Shown piece after piece: positions 38,332 through 48,139 of a stretch of 64,000 nt of DNA. Numbering within the stretch: the stretch's first letter is position 1; the number at the start of each line of letters is the position of its first letter. The notes under the pieces are model-generated. The model worked only from the letters and a program-made list of their open reading frames with translations, made no database searches and had not been told where the DNA came from. Made by a program: the position numbers and the translations under genes. The stretch spans positions 870,001-934,000 of the forward strand of contig NZ_CP129970.2 in assembly GCF_030503895.2 (NCBI RefSeq), read 5' to 3'. The stretch is from Marivirga arenosa (GTDB lineage: Bacteria > Bacteroidota > Bacteroidia > Cytophagales > Cyclobacteriaceae).

Positions 38332-39141
38332 TTAACTAAAATACTTCTCAAGAGTTACTGCTACTCCATCTTCTTTACCTGGCAGCGTAATTTCATTGGC
38401 AATACTTTTCACTTCCTCTTTGGCATTCCCTACTGCTACGCCACATCCAACAGCCGTTAACATTTCTATGTCATTATAATTATCACCAAAAGCAATCACA
38501 TCCTTCATCTCGATATTGAGTTCTTTGTCCAATAATTGATTTAATGCACTTGCTTTTGATATTGCTAAAGGAGCTATTTCAAGATAGGTATCTTTTGATC
38601 TGTATAAGTGAAGGGGTGCTTTTTGACTTTTTAAATCCTCAATCAAAGCATCTATAAGGGCTGGCTCTCCCATGCACATTATTTTATGAGCGCCTATTTG
38701 AGAGGCTTCCCAACTTTTCATGAGTTCAAGGCCCGGCAATATGCTAGCTTGAACTTGAGTATTGTTTACCTCTCTTTTTGTCCACTGATCTTCAGTAGGT
38801 GCATACCATTCATCTTCAACATAAAAACTAGCATGCAAATTTTTACCGTGGCTCCAATTTGCGATATAATTTGTTAGATCAAATGGAATGCTAACAGAGT
38901 CCAAAACTTTAACTCCTTCTTTCTGAGAAATGATAAATCCGCCATTATAACAAATTAAAGGCTGATCCATAATCTCTAAAGTTTGTTGAAGATGACGCAT
39001 TGCAGCCGGCATCCTACTAGATGCTAAAATGATATGCACATCATCTTTTATACTTTTAATGATATCGATTGTTCGCTGTGAAAGCTTTCTGTCTGGATTT
39101 AGTAAAGTACCATCGATATCAGTACAAATTGCTTTGAACAT
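38332..39141 (-). CDS. Cof-type HAD-IIB phosphatase
   Basis: 269 aa with all HAD motifs: the nucleophile region CTDIDGTLLNP (D8, D10), a conserved SSR motif (LASSRMP), a Lys in ISKASAL and the acidic motif AFGDNYNDIEML. The IIB cap is inserted in the middle. The family dephosphorylates small phosphometabolites such as sugar phosphates or flavin precursors; the substrate is not predictable. Confidence 0.9.
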   Translation of the reverse strand: MFKAICTDIDGTLLNPDRKLSQRTIDIIKSIKDDVHIILASSRMPAAMRHLQQTLEIMDQPLICYNGGFIISQKEGVKVLDSVSIPFDLTNYIANWSHGKNLHASFYVEDEWYAPTEDQWTKREVNNTQVQASILPGLELMKSWEASQIGAHKIMCMGEPALIDALIEDLKSQKAPLHLYRSKDTYLEIAPLAISKASALNQLLDKELNIEMKDVIAFGDNYNDIEMLTAVGCGVAVGNAKEEVKSIANEITLPGKEDGVAVTLEKYFS

Positions 39142-39206
39142 AAGGCTATTAGAATTTTACGACACAAAACTAATGCTTTTATGGAAGTTCAAAGCAATGA
39201 GACCTT

Positions 39207-39497
39207 TTATTTATCGTGCCAATGGCCATGAGCAGATGACCATACTTTACCAGGAGGTGCTTCACCTGGTGGCGGTGGAACTGGAGTGCTTTGTGAATTT
39301 GTATTCTGAACAGGAGTTTGCTGCGCATTATAATAAATTGAAAAGCCAGCGATCGCCACTATCACTACCATGATAGCAATATACATTAAGTTTTTATTGT
39401 TATTGATTCCTGCGGATTCTTTACCCATATGGCAGTTTTTGTACTTCTTACCACTTCCACAATAACAAGGATCATTTCTTCCTATATCTTTTTTCAT
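39207..39497 (-). CDS. SEC-C motif membrane protein
   Basis: 96 aa. The N-terminus [17 protein letters not shown] is the SEC-C zinc motif (C11, C13, C22, H23), followed by one membrane segment (about 37-57) and a periplasmic or cytoplasmic Pro-rich tail ending [12 protein letters not shown]. In SecA the SEC-C motif binds zinc and SecB; here it is on a stand-alone membrane-anchored protein, common in Bacteroidota. Function unknown. Confidence 0.83.
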   Translation of the reverse strand: MKKDIGRNDPCYCGSGKKYKNCHMGKESAGINNNKNLMYIAIMVVIVAIAGFSIYYNAQQTPVQNTNSQSTPVPPPPGEAPPGKVWSSAHGHWHDK

Positions 39498-39595
39498 ATT
39501 TAATATCAGCTTTTGACTGTATTAAACTACAAAAAAATTAAATATGATGCAGCAAAGATGAGTAGAGATCATTGAATTTTAGGATAAAAAATACT

Positions 39596-40537
39596 TTATC
39601 TCCAATTAATCACCTGTAATTCATTTTCTTCCCTTTGTTTCATTTCAATTGGAAGGTGATCAATTATTTCTTTTTGAAGGGCTTCTATTATTCTTCTTTT
39701 CAAATAATCTCTTTTCATCACCAAGCTTACTTCTCTAAAAGGAGTAGGCTTTTTAAAGTACCTTAATTTCTTTTTGTCTTCATCTGTCAAATCTAAAGTA
39801 GCCAATTCAGGCAATAGCGTTACCCCGCCTTGTTTATCCACCATTCTTTTCAAAGCTTCCAAAGAACCACTTTGATAGTTTAATACATTATCAAAATTTC
39901 TATTTTGACAAATATTTAAAACCTGCTCTCTAAAGCAATGGCCCTCATTCAGTAACCACAATTCATTATTTTGTAAATCTTCTCCTGTTATAAGTTTATC
40001 CTGAGGCTCGAGATCAGTCTTATTCGCATAACCAAAAAACTTTTCATAGTAGATCGGTATTTCACGAAGCGCTTTATCATTTAATGGCCCAACTACTATT
40101 CCTACATCTAATGCTTCAGATTTAATTTTAGCTAAAGTATCTTCTGTAATGAGTTCTTCTACCTGAATTTGAATAGAAGGATATTTATCCATAAAGCTTT
40201 TGGCAAACAATGGTAATAAATAAGGTGCGATGGTTGGAATTACGCCTATTTTCAGGGTTCCTGACACTTCCAATTTTTGATCTTCAATGATCTCCTCCAT
40301 CTTTTTAGCCTCCGTCACAACTTTCCTTGCTTGCTCTAGTATCATTGCACCTAATTCAGTGGGCACTACAGGCTGACGGCTTCTGTCAAATATCTTCACA
40401 CCCAAGTTATCCTCTAACTTATTGATTTGCATACTCAAAGTAGGTTGTGTGATGAAGCAGTTTTCGGCTGCCTTTCCAAAATGACGATAAGTATCTAAAG
40501 CAATAATGTACTCTAATTGAGAAATGGTCGCTTTCAT
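39596..40537 (-). CDS. oxyR: hydrogen-peroxide sensor, LysR family OxyR
   Basis: 313 aa. The N-terminal winged helix-turn-helix (MKATISQLEYIIALDTYRHFGKAAENCFITQPTLSMQINKLE) is typical LysR. The effector domain holds C201 and C210 in NEGHCFREQVLNIC, the same 9-residue spacing as the redox pair C199/C208 of E. coli OxyR. It should activate peroxide-defence genes when oxidised. It is divergent from the ferric-iron transporter with 135 bp between starts, which makes iron uptake a plausible target. Confidence 0.9.
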   Translation of the reverse strand: MKATISQLEYIIALDTYRHFGKAAENCFITQPTLSMQINKLEDNLGVKIFDRSRQPVVPTELGAMILEQARKVVTEAKKMEEIIEDQKLEVSGTLKIGVIPTIAPYLLPLFAKSFMDKYPSIQIQVEELITEDTLAKIKSEALDVGIVVGPLNDKALREIPIYYEKFFGYANKTDLEPQDKLITGEDLQNNELWLLNEGHCFREQVLNICQNRNFDNVLNYQSGSLEALKRMVDKQGGVTLLPELATLDLTDEDKKKLRYFKKPTPFREVSLVMKRDYLKRRIIEALQKEIIDHLPIEMKQREENELQVINWR

Positions 40538-40592
40538 GTATTCAAACTATTTTTGGGTATGAAATATTTACGGTTGCAATTTAATTAATTGC

Positions 40593-40618
40593 TCTAAAAT
40601 AATACCGCTATTATTTAG
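40593..40618. promoter_or_regulatory. imperfect inverted repeat between oxyR and the iron ABC operon
   Basis: TCTAAAATAATA-CCGC-TATTATTTAGA is a dyad of about 11 bp per arm (one base bulged) placed between the divergent genes. It could be an OxyR or iron-repressor operator. It overlaps neither start codon. Confidence 0.45.
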
Positions 40619-40636
40619 AATTAATCCAATTATGAT

Positions 40637-40644
40637 TAAATTTG
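40637..40644 (+). promoter_or_regulatory. -7 element upstream of the iron-binding gene
   Basis: TAAATTTG fits TAnnTTTG, 28 bp before the ATG at 40673. The -33 side is weak (TTAG), consistent with an activated or repressed promoter next to the dyad at 40593-40618. Confidence 0.45.
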
Positions 40645-40672
40645 CACTCGAATTTTAAACGCTCCTATAATA

Positions 40673-41725
40673 ATGAGACATATTTTAATAACAATTTTTG
40701 CCTTAGCTACAATTTGGTCATGTAGCCAATCAACTTCAAACAAGGAAGGTGAGTCAGCATCAGAAAATGAAAACCAAGAAGTAAATGTTTATACACATAG
40801 GCATTACGAAGCTGATCAGCAACTTTTCAAAGATTTTGAAGAAAAAACAGGCATTAAAGTAAATGTTGTAAATGCCAATGCAGATGAATTAATTCAGAAA
40901 ATGAAATTAGAAGGGGAAAATTCTCCAGCTGATGTTTTGATTACTGTGGATGCAGGTAGGTTACATAGAGCCAAAGAAGCAGGATTATTACAATCAGTTG
41001 AATCTGAAAATTTAAATACTACTATTCCTGCTAATCTTAGAGATGTAGACAATAATTGGTTTGGACTTACAGTGAGAGGAAGAGTAATTGTTTACAATCC
41101 AGAAAACATCTCTCCAGAGAAAATTTCGACTTACGAAGCACTCGCTAATCCTGAAATTAAAGGAAGATTATTAATCCGTTCTTCATCTAATATCTATAAT
41201 CAATCATTAATGGCCTCTATAATTGCTCATAATGGAGAAGAAGCTGCAACTGCATGGGCAGAAGGTGTAGTTGAAAATATGGCAAGAGACCCTAAAGGTG
41301 GAGATAGAGATCAAATAAAAGCTGTTTTTGCCGGAGAAGGAGATGTTGCTGTATCAAACACTTATTACTTAGGTAAAATGTTAAACTCTTCAAGTGAAGA
41401 AGAAGTAAAAGTAGCTGAAGCAGTTGAAATCTTGTTTCCAAATCAGGATGGAAGAGGTGCTCACATTAATGTAAGTGGTGCCGGAGTTGCTAAATATGCT
41501 CCAAATAAAGAAAACGCGATCAAATTTATTGAATTCTTAGTTTCTGAAGAAGCTCAAAAAGTTTTTGCTGGTGTGAATTATGAATATCCTGTAAACCAAA
41601 AAGTTGAATGGGCACCTACTTTAAAGGCTTGGGGTGAATTCAAACAAGACAGCCTTAACTTATCAGTTTTGGGTGAAAAGAATGATTTAGCAGTTAAAAT
41701 ATTTGACAGAGCGGGTTGGAAGTAA
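40673..41725 (+). CDS. fbpA: ferric-iron ABC transporter substrate-binding lipoprotein
   Basis: 350 aa, lipobox Cys17 in ATIWSCSQS. The mature part begins VYTHRHYEADQQLF and continues LIQKMKLEGENSPADVLITVDAGRLHRAKEAG, the FutA/FbpA signature for Fe(III)-binding proteins. It captures ferric iron at the outer face of the inner membrane. It is first in a three-gene operon with permease and ATPase (3-bp gap, then 20-bp overlap). It is regulated from the oxyR-facing intergenic region. Confidence 0.9.
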   Translation: MRHILITIFALATIWSCSQSTSNKEGESASENENQEVNVYTHRHYEADQQLFKDFEEKTGIKVNVVNANADELIQKMKLEGENSPADVLITVDAGRLHRAKEAGLLQSVESENLNTTIPANLRDVDNNWFGLTVRGRVIVYNPENISPEKISTYEALANPEIKGRLLIRSSSNIYNQSLMASIIAHNGEEAATAWAEGVVENMARDPKGGDRDQIKAVFAGEGDVAVSNTYYLGKMLNSSSEEEVKVAEAVEILFPNQDGRGAHINVSGAGVAKYAPNKENAIKFIEFLVSEEAQKVFAGVNYEYPVNQKVEWAPTLKAWGEFKQDSLNLSVLGEKNDLAVKIFDRAGWK

Positions 41726-41728
41726 TTT

Positions 41729-43396
41729 GTGAGTAAGCTAAAATCCATTTCAAAATATAAAAAGTATGCCAATGGTTGGGCCTTTGCATTAATTGCATTG
41801 GTTCTGATTATTGGCTTACCTATTTATACCCTTTTTTTTAAGCTATTTGATGAAACGACAGATAGTGTATGGTCTCATTTGGTTGACACAGTATTAACCA
41901 ATTACATCATTAATTCTATTGGGCTTGTTATCGTGGTTAGTTTTCTCACCTTATTATTAGGTTTATCTTCAGCGTGGATAGTGAGCACTTGCAGAATTCC
42001 TTTAAGGAGACATTTTGAATGGATGCTAATATTACCACTTGCAATTCCTACTTACATAGCCGCTTATACTTATGCTGGCATATTCGATTATACAGGCCCA
42101 ATTCAAGTGTTTTTGAGAGATATTGGTCTCTCAGAAGTAATCTATATTGATATAATGAATTTCTGGGGAGTGGCCATCGTAATGTCATTAGTATTATTCC
42201 CTTATGTATACGTAGTAGCGCGGTCAAGCTTTATCAGTCAATCTGCTACTTTATTAGAAGCTTCCAGAATTTTAGGAAGCTCTTCATGGACTACCTTTTT
42301 TAGAATAGCCTTACCCATTAGTAGACCGGCTATCATTGGAGGACTTTCATTGGTTATGATGGAAGTTTTAAATGATTATGGGGCAGTAAAATATTACGGC
42401 ATCAACACCTTTACAACCGGTATCTTTAGAGCCTGGTTTTCGTTTGGGGATCCTAATTCAGCCATTAATCTTTCCGGCATTTTAATGGGCTTTATTTTCA
42501 TTATGATTATGGCTGAAAGATTTCAGCGTGGAAGAGTAAAGTTTGATGAAGGTGCAAGAATTGGAAGGCAATTAAAAAGATACCAGCTAAAAGGATGGAA
42601 GAAGTTTTTTGCCTGGTTGGTTTGTTTCATCCCATTATTCCTGGGATTCCTGGCTCCTGTTTTTCAATTAATTCTGTGGTCATTCCAAACCATTAAAAAA
42701 ATATTAGATTTTGACTTCCTTATTTTAATGGCTAATAGCTTTGGGCTAGCTATAATTGCAGCAATACTTTGTGTTAGTATCTCAGTTATTATTTTATTTG
42801 CTGTTAAAGTAAATAAAAATAGATTTTTCAGCTTTTTAGCGAAGTTCGCAGCAATGGGCTATTCAATTCCGGGCGCAGTAATTGCCATTGGCATTATGAT
42901 TCCTTTATTAGGTTTAGATAAATTCTTAATTAACACCTGGGAAGAAAGCTTCGACATGAAAATAGGTTTGATATTTAGCGGGACTATTTTCGCTCTAACT
43001 TTTGCCTATATCGTTCGCTTCTTAACAGTTTCTTTAAATCCAATAGAGGCTGCATTTAAAAAGACTGGCAGTAGTATTGATGAAGCTTCTTATTCATTAG
43101 GTGCAGGATCATTCAAAACCTTAATGAAAGTAAACCTTCCCTTGATCAAAGGGGCCTTAATATCTGGAGGCATCTTAATTTTTGTAGATATTTTAAAAGA
43201 ATTACCCTTAACCTTAATTCTAAGACCTTTTAATTTCCATACTTTAGCCACCAAAGCCTATGAATTGGCTAGTGATGAATTAATTGCTGAATCAGCAACA
43301 CCATCATTAATTATTATTATAATTGGTACCATACCTATTATCATACTTAACCGTTTAATGAAATCAACGAAAGCTGATGGAAGTATTATCAATTAA
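41729..43396 (+). CDS. fbpB: ferric-iron ABC transporter permease (two fused domains)
   Basis: 555 aa with about 12 membrane segments in two BPD_transp_1 modules, each carrying an EAA loop (EASRILGSSSWTTFFRIALPISRPA and the second near DEASYSLGAGSFKTLMKVNLPLIK). This fused layout is that of FbpB/FutB. The start is GTG at 41729, 3 bp after the fbpA stop. Its 3' end overlaps the ATPase gene by 20 bp. Confidence 0.9.
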   Translation: MSKLKSISKYKKYANGWAFALIALVLIIGLPIYTLFFKLFDETTDSVWSHLVDTVLTNYIINSIGLVIVVSFLTLLLGLSSAWIVSTCRIPLRRHFEWMLILPLAIPTYIAAYTYAGIFDYTGPIQVFLRDIGLSEVIYIDIMNFWGVAIVMSLVLFPYVYVVARSSFISQSATLLEASRILGSSSWTTFFRIALPISRPAIIGGLSLVMMEVLNDYGAVKYYGINTFTTGIFRAWFSFGDPNSAINLSGILMGFIFIMIMAERFQRGRVKFDEGARIGRQLKRYQLKGWKKFFAWLVCFIPLFLGFLAPVFQLILWSFQTIKKILDFDFLILMANSFGLAIIAAILCVSISVIILFAVKVNKNRFFSFLAKFAAMGYSIPGAVIAIGIMIPLLGLDKFLINTWEESFDMKIGLIFSGTIFALTFAYIVRFLTVSLNPIEAAFKKTGSSIDEASYSLGAGSFKTLMKVNLPLIKGALISGGILIFVDILKELPLTLILRPFNFHTLATKAYELASDELIAESATPSLIIIIIGTIPIIILNRLMKSTKADGSIIN

Positions 43397-44444
43397 AAAT
43401 TTACATAAGAGATTTGGTAAGAAACTCCAATACGCTGTTAATGATGCAAATTTAACAGTGAATAAAGGGGAGTTATTAGCACTAGTTGGTGAAAGCGGAA
43501 GTGGGAAAACTACCTTGCTAAGACTTATCGCTGGATTTGAAGAAGCAGACAAAGGCCAAATATTGATAAATGGTGACAAGGTGGTGGATGATAATTTCAG
43601 CATGAAACCTGAAAAGCGAAAAATAGGGATGGTTTTTCAAGACTATGCTTTATTCCCTCATCTTACAGTTGCTGAAAACATTAAATTCGGACTTTCTAAA
43701 AAACAATTTCCCAACCTAAAAGAAAGGGTAAGAGAGGTAACTGATATGGTCGGCCTAAGTAGTTATGCTAATAGGTTTCCTCATCACTTATCTGGCGGCC
43801 AGCAGCAAAGAGTAGCTTTAGCAAGAGCACTAGCCCCAAATCCAGGTTTGATTTTATTAGATGAGCCATTTAGTAATCTTGATGCTGTTTTAAAAGATCA
43901 GGTTCGGGAAGAAGTTCGAAACATCATTAAAAAAGCAGGAGCAACTGCGCTATTCGTAACCCATGACATGCGGGATGCACTTTCTTCTGCTGATAGGATC
44001 GCCATTTTAAAGGACGGTAAAATTCAGCAAGTAGGAACTCCTCGTGAATTATATGAAACCCCTAAAAACCTTTATGTAGCAAGCTTTTTTGGTAAAATAA
44101 ACGCCATGAACGCTACTGCTGAAGATGGGATTTATAAATTAAAAGCAGGCCCTATTGCAGGAAGTAAAACCGATAAGACAGGGCAAGTATTAATTGCCAT
44201 CAGACCCGAAAATATTGATATATGTACTGACCATAAAGAAGGAACTTTTCCCGCAAAAGTAGTCTTAGCACAATACTTCGGAGATCATCAACAAGTGCAT
44301 GCCGATATCGGAGCTGAAACACATGTGGTAATTCATGCCCATGAAAAAATTCTTTTTGAAAAAGGAGATGAAATCTTCCTAAGATTTAATCCTTCCAAAA
44401 TTCATGTATTGGATACATGCTGGTATCCTGGCTTGGTAAGTTAA
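43377..44444 (+). CDS. fbpC: ferric-iron ABC transporter ATP-binding protein
   Basis: 355 aa. Walker A is GESGSGKT (38-45), the signature is LSGGQQQRVALARAL, Walker B is LILLDEPFSNLD, and the switch His is in LFVTHDM. A C-terminal TOBE-like domain (about 280-350) follows, as in FbpC. It powers the permease above and starts within its 3' end, so the operon is translationally coupled. Confidence 0.9.
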   Translation: MEVLSIKNLHKRFGKKLQYAVNDANLTVNKGELLALVGESGSGKTTLLRLIAGFEEADKGQILINGDKVVDDNFSMKPEKRKIGMVFQDYALFPHLTVAENIKFGLSKKQFPNLKERVREVTDMVGLSSYANRFPHHLSGGQQQRVALARALAPNPGLILLDEPFSNLDAVLKDQVREEVRNIIKKAGATALFVTHDMRDALSSADRIAILKDGKIQQVGTPRELYETPKNLYVASFFGKINAMNATAEDGIYKLKAGPIAGSKTDKTGQVLIAIRPENIDICTDHKEGTFPAKVVLAQYFGDHQQVHADIGAETHVVIHAHEKILFEKGDEIFLRFNPSKIHVLDTCWYPGLVS

Positions 44445-44549
44445 TATGTAATATCCTTCCATTTATTACTTGAGCGTAAAATTCAACCATCTCAATTCTA
44501 TTTTTTGGCTAAATATTTGTGATATTTATATTCAATAAATATTCGAGTT

Positions 44550-45377
44550 ATGAAAAATCTATTCTCACTTAGCCTAATACTTTCAATCCTTTTGGTATCC
44601 TCATGTGATTTACTAAATGAAGCCCTAGAAGAACCCGCGAATATTAACATCGCTGAAGGACTGAAAGAAGCCTTACGGGTTGGAACTGATACTGCTACTT
44701 CCAAATTGGCAGTTGTTGATGGCTATTTAAAAGATGAAGCTGTTAAAATTTTACTCCCCGATGAACTAGAATCACAAATTGCAGCACTTAAAGCAATTGA
44801 AATTAATGTCCCGTTATTTGGTACATTAACTGGTGAAACAATTTATAATCAAGGAGTACCTTCTTTAGGAATTAATAGTTTAGCCAGTAAAGAAGAAGAA
44901 TTAATATTAGGCTTAAACAGAGCAGCTGAAGAAGCTGCAAAAGAAGCTGGCCCTATCTTTTTTGACGCAATCAGAGGAATTACAATCGCTGATGCGGAAA
45001 GCATTTTATATGGATCAGATACAGCAGCTACCGCTTATTTAATTGACAATACTTATGAATCATTATTCAATACATTTGAGCCAAAAGTGAATAATGCTGT
45101 TAATCAGGTAAAAATAGGAGATCGTACTGTTGAAGCTCTCTACAGTAATTTTGTCTCCGAGTATAACAACATCCTAAATACTAGCGTCTTAGGAAATTCA
45201 ATTGGCTCACTTGCTAATATAAATACAATAGAAGAATCGGATATTTCAGCCTATGCAACTACTCGAGGATTAGATGGACTATTCTTAAAGGTACAGGATG
45301 AAGAAGCTAATATTAGAAATAATGTTAATGCTAGAGTTAATGATATTTTGAGAGAAGTCTTTGGCTTGTTAGATTAG
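44550..45377 (+). CDS. DUF4197 lipoprotein
   Basis: 275 aa with lipobox ILLVSSCDLL (Cys19). The body matches the DUF4197 pattern: IAEGLKEALRVGTDTATSKLAVVDGYLKDEAVKILLPDEL, then LNRAAEEAAKEAGPIFFDAIRGITIADAESIL and TAATAYLIDNTYESLFNTFEP. The family is an uncharacterised envelope lipoprotein of mostly helical structure. It is monocistronic, with a strong terminator at 45402. Confidence 0.88.
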   Translation: MKNLFSLSLILSILLVSSCDLLNEALEEPANINIAEGLKEALRVGTDTATSKLAVVDGYLKDEAVKILLPDELESQIAALKAIEINVPLFGTLTGETIYNQGVPSLGINSLASKEEELILGLNRAAEEAAKEAGPIFFDAIRGITIADAESILYGSDTAATAYLIDNTYESLFNTFEPKVNNAVNQVKIGDRTVEALYSNFVSEYNNILNTSVLGNSIGSLANINTIEESDISAYATTRGLDGLFLKVQDEEANIRNNVNARVNDILREVFGLLD

Positions 45378-45401
45378 AACAAATAATTGTTAGCTAAAAG
45401 G

Positions 45402-45436
45402 AAAGCCTGCAAATTGATTTTGCAGGCTTTTTTTTT
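45402..45436 (+). terminator. terminator after the DUF4197 gene
   Basis: AAAGCCTGCAAA/TTTGCAGGCTTT stem (45402-45413 with about 45419-45430), then a T run. It also separates the convergent receptor gene. Confidence 0.9.
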
Positions 45437-45458
45437 ATTTTAAGTAACCTTTTTTTAA

Positions 45459-48131
45459 TTAAAAATTATAATTCACGCTAAACATCATCCTTCTACCTTG
45501 AATAAAATTTTGATAAGTACTCACAAAATATTCTGATAGATAATCACGATTCACCGATTTTGTATCTAATAAGTTATACACTTGAGCATCTAGTCGAAAT
45601 GCTGAATTTGGTATTTCATAACTCAATTCGGAGTTCGCTATCCACCAGTCACTATTCGTATTAGTGCCGGCATATATTTGATATTCTATTTCGAAATCAA
45701 ATTCAAAATTATCACTCCATTTAGACTCCCATTTGTTAGTAAACCTTTGAAGATTGAATTCATTTTGTGAATCCCCATTAGTATACTCATTATTTTGAAG
45801 CGAGTACTTTATACTGCTGGTGATATGTTTACCAAGATTGGTTTGAAATGCAAGACTATTGTTCAAACTCCACTGTTCATTGTCTAACAATTCACCATTT
45901 ACCTGATTAGCATATTCTTGATACATACCATTCGATTCATAAGTCAATCGAAATGATTTGAACCTCTTATCCAATCTTCCACTATATTGTGCATCATTTT
46001 GCGGTTCCCCACTATTAATTAAGGAAGAATTATTTATGAGTCCATTAAAATCAGTGGCCTCCTGAAATGAATATTGAACCTGATTATATGAAGCTCTGAA
46101 AAAAGCATTCATCCCATTAAATAAATTGAAGAAATGATAATTCAATTCAAGCATATTATAAAATGCTGGCTGCAAATTTGTATCTCCACTGAATATATTT
46201 TGGTATGACCTTAATTGTATTGCATTACTCAACCATTCTATTTGTGGACTTCTTACATTTTGCTTGTACACTAAATTTAATCCCTGAACACTATTGATAT
46301 CATACTTTACTCTAAAATTAGGTAGCACATAATGATTGCTAATCCTATCATTATTTTCACCATTATTCAATGCATCCCTCTGATCGTTTAAATAGAAGTA
46401 ACTAACCCCTGGTAAGAACAAAAAGCTACCTACTCTAGATTTCCATTGAGCACCAACTGCAGAATTTGACCACACTCTTGAATTATCAATTTTATAATCC
46501 ACTAAATCTAGGTTTTCCTCATCAAATAAATTTTGATTAAAATCAGTACTCTGATATTGATAGGACATGGATAAATCTAAATGATTTTTATTGTTCCATA
46601 TCCAATAATAATGAAGTTCTGACTGCAGTGTTTTCGTATTTTTTTGTGAGAATTCCTCTCTGAAAATGGAAGAGTCTTGCTCAGAATTCAATCCATATAG
46701 TAAATCCCACTCATTTTGACCATTTTCATTGCGCCATAAAAATTGGTTTTCTATTGAAAATATGTGATCCGGACTGATCTGAGTATAATAATTTAATTGT
46801 TGATTCCAGCTCCATTCATCACTATCGTTCACTATATCGCTAAGTTGTCCATCCGCCCAGCTAGATTTTATATTCTGATTTCCTGATATTCTATTGCCAA
46901 GCCATTGACTTTTATATTGCCAATTACTAAATGGGGAAGGCACATAATCTACTTGGTATTGTCCCAGCACATTTCCATAATTCTGTATTTGATTACTTTC
47001 ACTATTTTCTGGTTCAGGAGCCTGCTCACTTAAAAAGCGTCTTTGTTGAATTTGTTTTTCATCAACCTCCGCATTGTTTGCAATTAGATATGCTTGATGC
47101 TGCCACTTTTTTGAAGGTTGAAAAGCTATATTTAAGCCTGTAAAAGCACTTCTCAAAGATTGGACTTGAGTTCTATCTTTTTGAGGAATTGCATTTCCAT
47201 TATTTTGATCTTCAATTTTCAAAGCTCCTGATTGAATTCCCCAAGGATTTTGAGCCTGACGCATTCTTTGAAAGTCATTATAATTGAAGGCTTGCTTCCC
47301 TATATTATTAGCGTCTAAAATTGCATTCACACTTAAATCATCACTGTAGTAAAATGCATTTGCGTGACCTGCATAGCTATTTTTAGGACCTCCACCCAAA
47401 CTAACATCTCCAAATACTAAAGATTTTTGATCTTCTTTGAGCGTAATATTCATAGCCAAATTTTCATTAGTATTAACATTTCTCAAAGTGGAGTTATCTT
47501 GATAATTTTTAAGCACCTGCACTCTATCGATAGCCTTAGCAGGCAGGTTCTTAATCGCCATTTTACTATCGCCATCAAAAAACTGCTTCCCTTCCACCAG
47601 TAATTTATCCACTCTTTTACCTTGAACTTTTACACTCCCATCCTCATCAACTTCAACACCTGGTAATTCCTTTAGAACATCCTCTAACTTTCTTTCTTTT
47701 CCAGTAGTAAAAGCTTCAGTTTTATAAATTAAAGTATCCCCAGACATGGTAACAGGCATCTCTTTCACCACTTGCACCTCATTCAGTAAGCCTTCATCCT
47801 GTGATAATTGAATCAAAATATCCTGCACTTTACTAGGATCAGTGACAATATTTCGAATAAAGGGGACAAAACCCACAAAGCTTGCCCTTAATTCATAAGG
47901 CTGTTCCATTTGAATTGTCATTTTAAAACGACCTTCCTCATCGGTTACTGCAAAAGCTTTAATAGCATTGGTTGTAGTATCCTTTAATAAAACGTTAGCA
48001 TATGGAATTGATTGATTGAGCGAATCTATTACTCTACCTTTCAATTGATAGTAGTCCTTTTCCTGGGCTGAAGTGCTAAATGAGAATATGAGTAAGCCTG
48101 TAATTAAAATGAGATGTATAAAAGTCTTCAT
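45459..48131 (-). CDS. TonB-receptor-like outer-membrane beta-barrel protein with CarboxypepD_reg domain
   Basis: 890 aa. Signal peptide MKTFIHLILITGLLIFSFSTSAQ, then a CarboxypepD_reg domain (about 30-115, YYQLKGRVIDSLNQSIPYANVLL), a plug-like domain (about 120-240, KLEDVLKELPGVEVDEDGSVKVQGKRVDKLLVEGKQFF) and a long barrel ending in MMFSVNYNF with terminal Phe. The order fits the outer-membrane beta-barrel (OMP_b-brl_3) type rather than a SusC. It is downstream of the GLPGLI gene by 8 bp, a pairing repeatedly seen in Bacteroidota. Its cargo is unknown. Confidence 0.87.
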   Translation of the reverse strand: MKTFIHLILITGLLIFSFSTSAQEKDYYQLKGRVIDSLNQSIPYANVLLKDTTTNAIKAFAVTDEEGRFKMTIQMEQPYELRASFVGFVPFIRNIVTDPSKVQDILIQLSQDEGLLNEVQVVKEMPVTMSGDTLIYKTEAFTTGKERKLEDVLKELPGVEVDEDGSVKVQGKRVDKLLVEGKQFFDGDSKMAIKNLPAKAIDRVQVLKNYQDNSTLRNVNTNENLAMNITLKEDQKSLVFGDVSLGGGPKNSYAGHANAFYYSDDLSVNAILDANNIGKQAFNYNDFQRMRQAQNPWGIQSGALKIEDQNNGNAIPQKDRTQVQSLRSAFTGLNIAFQPSKKWQHQAYLIANNAEVDEKQIQQRRFLSEQAPEPENSESNQIQNYGNVLGQYQVDYVPSPFSNWQYKSQWLGNRISGNQNIKSSWADGQLSDIVNDSDEWSWNQQLNYYTQISPDHIFSIENQFLWRNENGQNEWDLLYGLNSEQDSSIFREEFSQKNTKTLQSELHYYWIWNNKNHLDLSMSYQYQSTDFNQNLFDEENLDLVDYKIDNSRVWSNSAVGAQWKSRVGSFLFLPGVSYFYLNDQRDALNNGENNDRISNHYVLPNFRVKYDINSVQGLNLVYKQNVRSPQIEWLSNAIQLRSYQNIFSGDTNLQPAFYNMLELNYHFFNLFNGMNAFFRASYNQVQYSFQEATDFNGLINNSSLINSGEPQNDAQYSGRLDKRFKSFRLTYESNGMYQEYANQVNGELLDNEQWSLNNSLAFQTNLGKHITSSIKYSLQNNEYTNGDSQNEFNLQRFTNKWESKWSDNFEFDFEIEYQIYAGTNTNSDWWIANSELSYEIPNSAFRLDAQVYNLLDTKSVNRDYLSEYFVSTYQNFIQGRRMMFSVNYNF

Positions 48132-48139
48132 AGCAAGGA

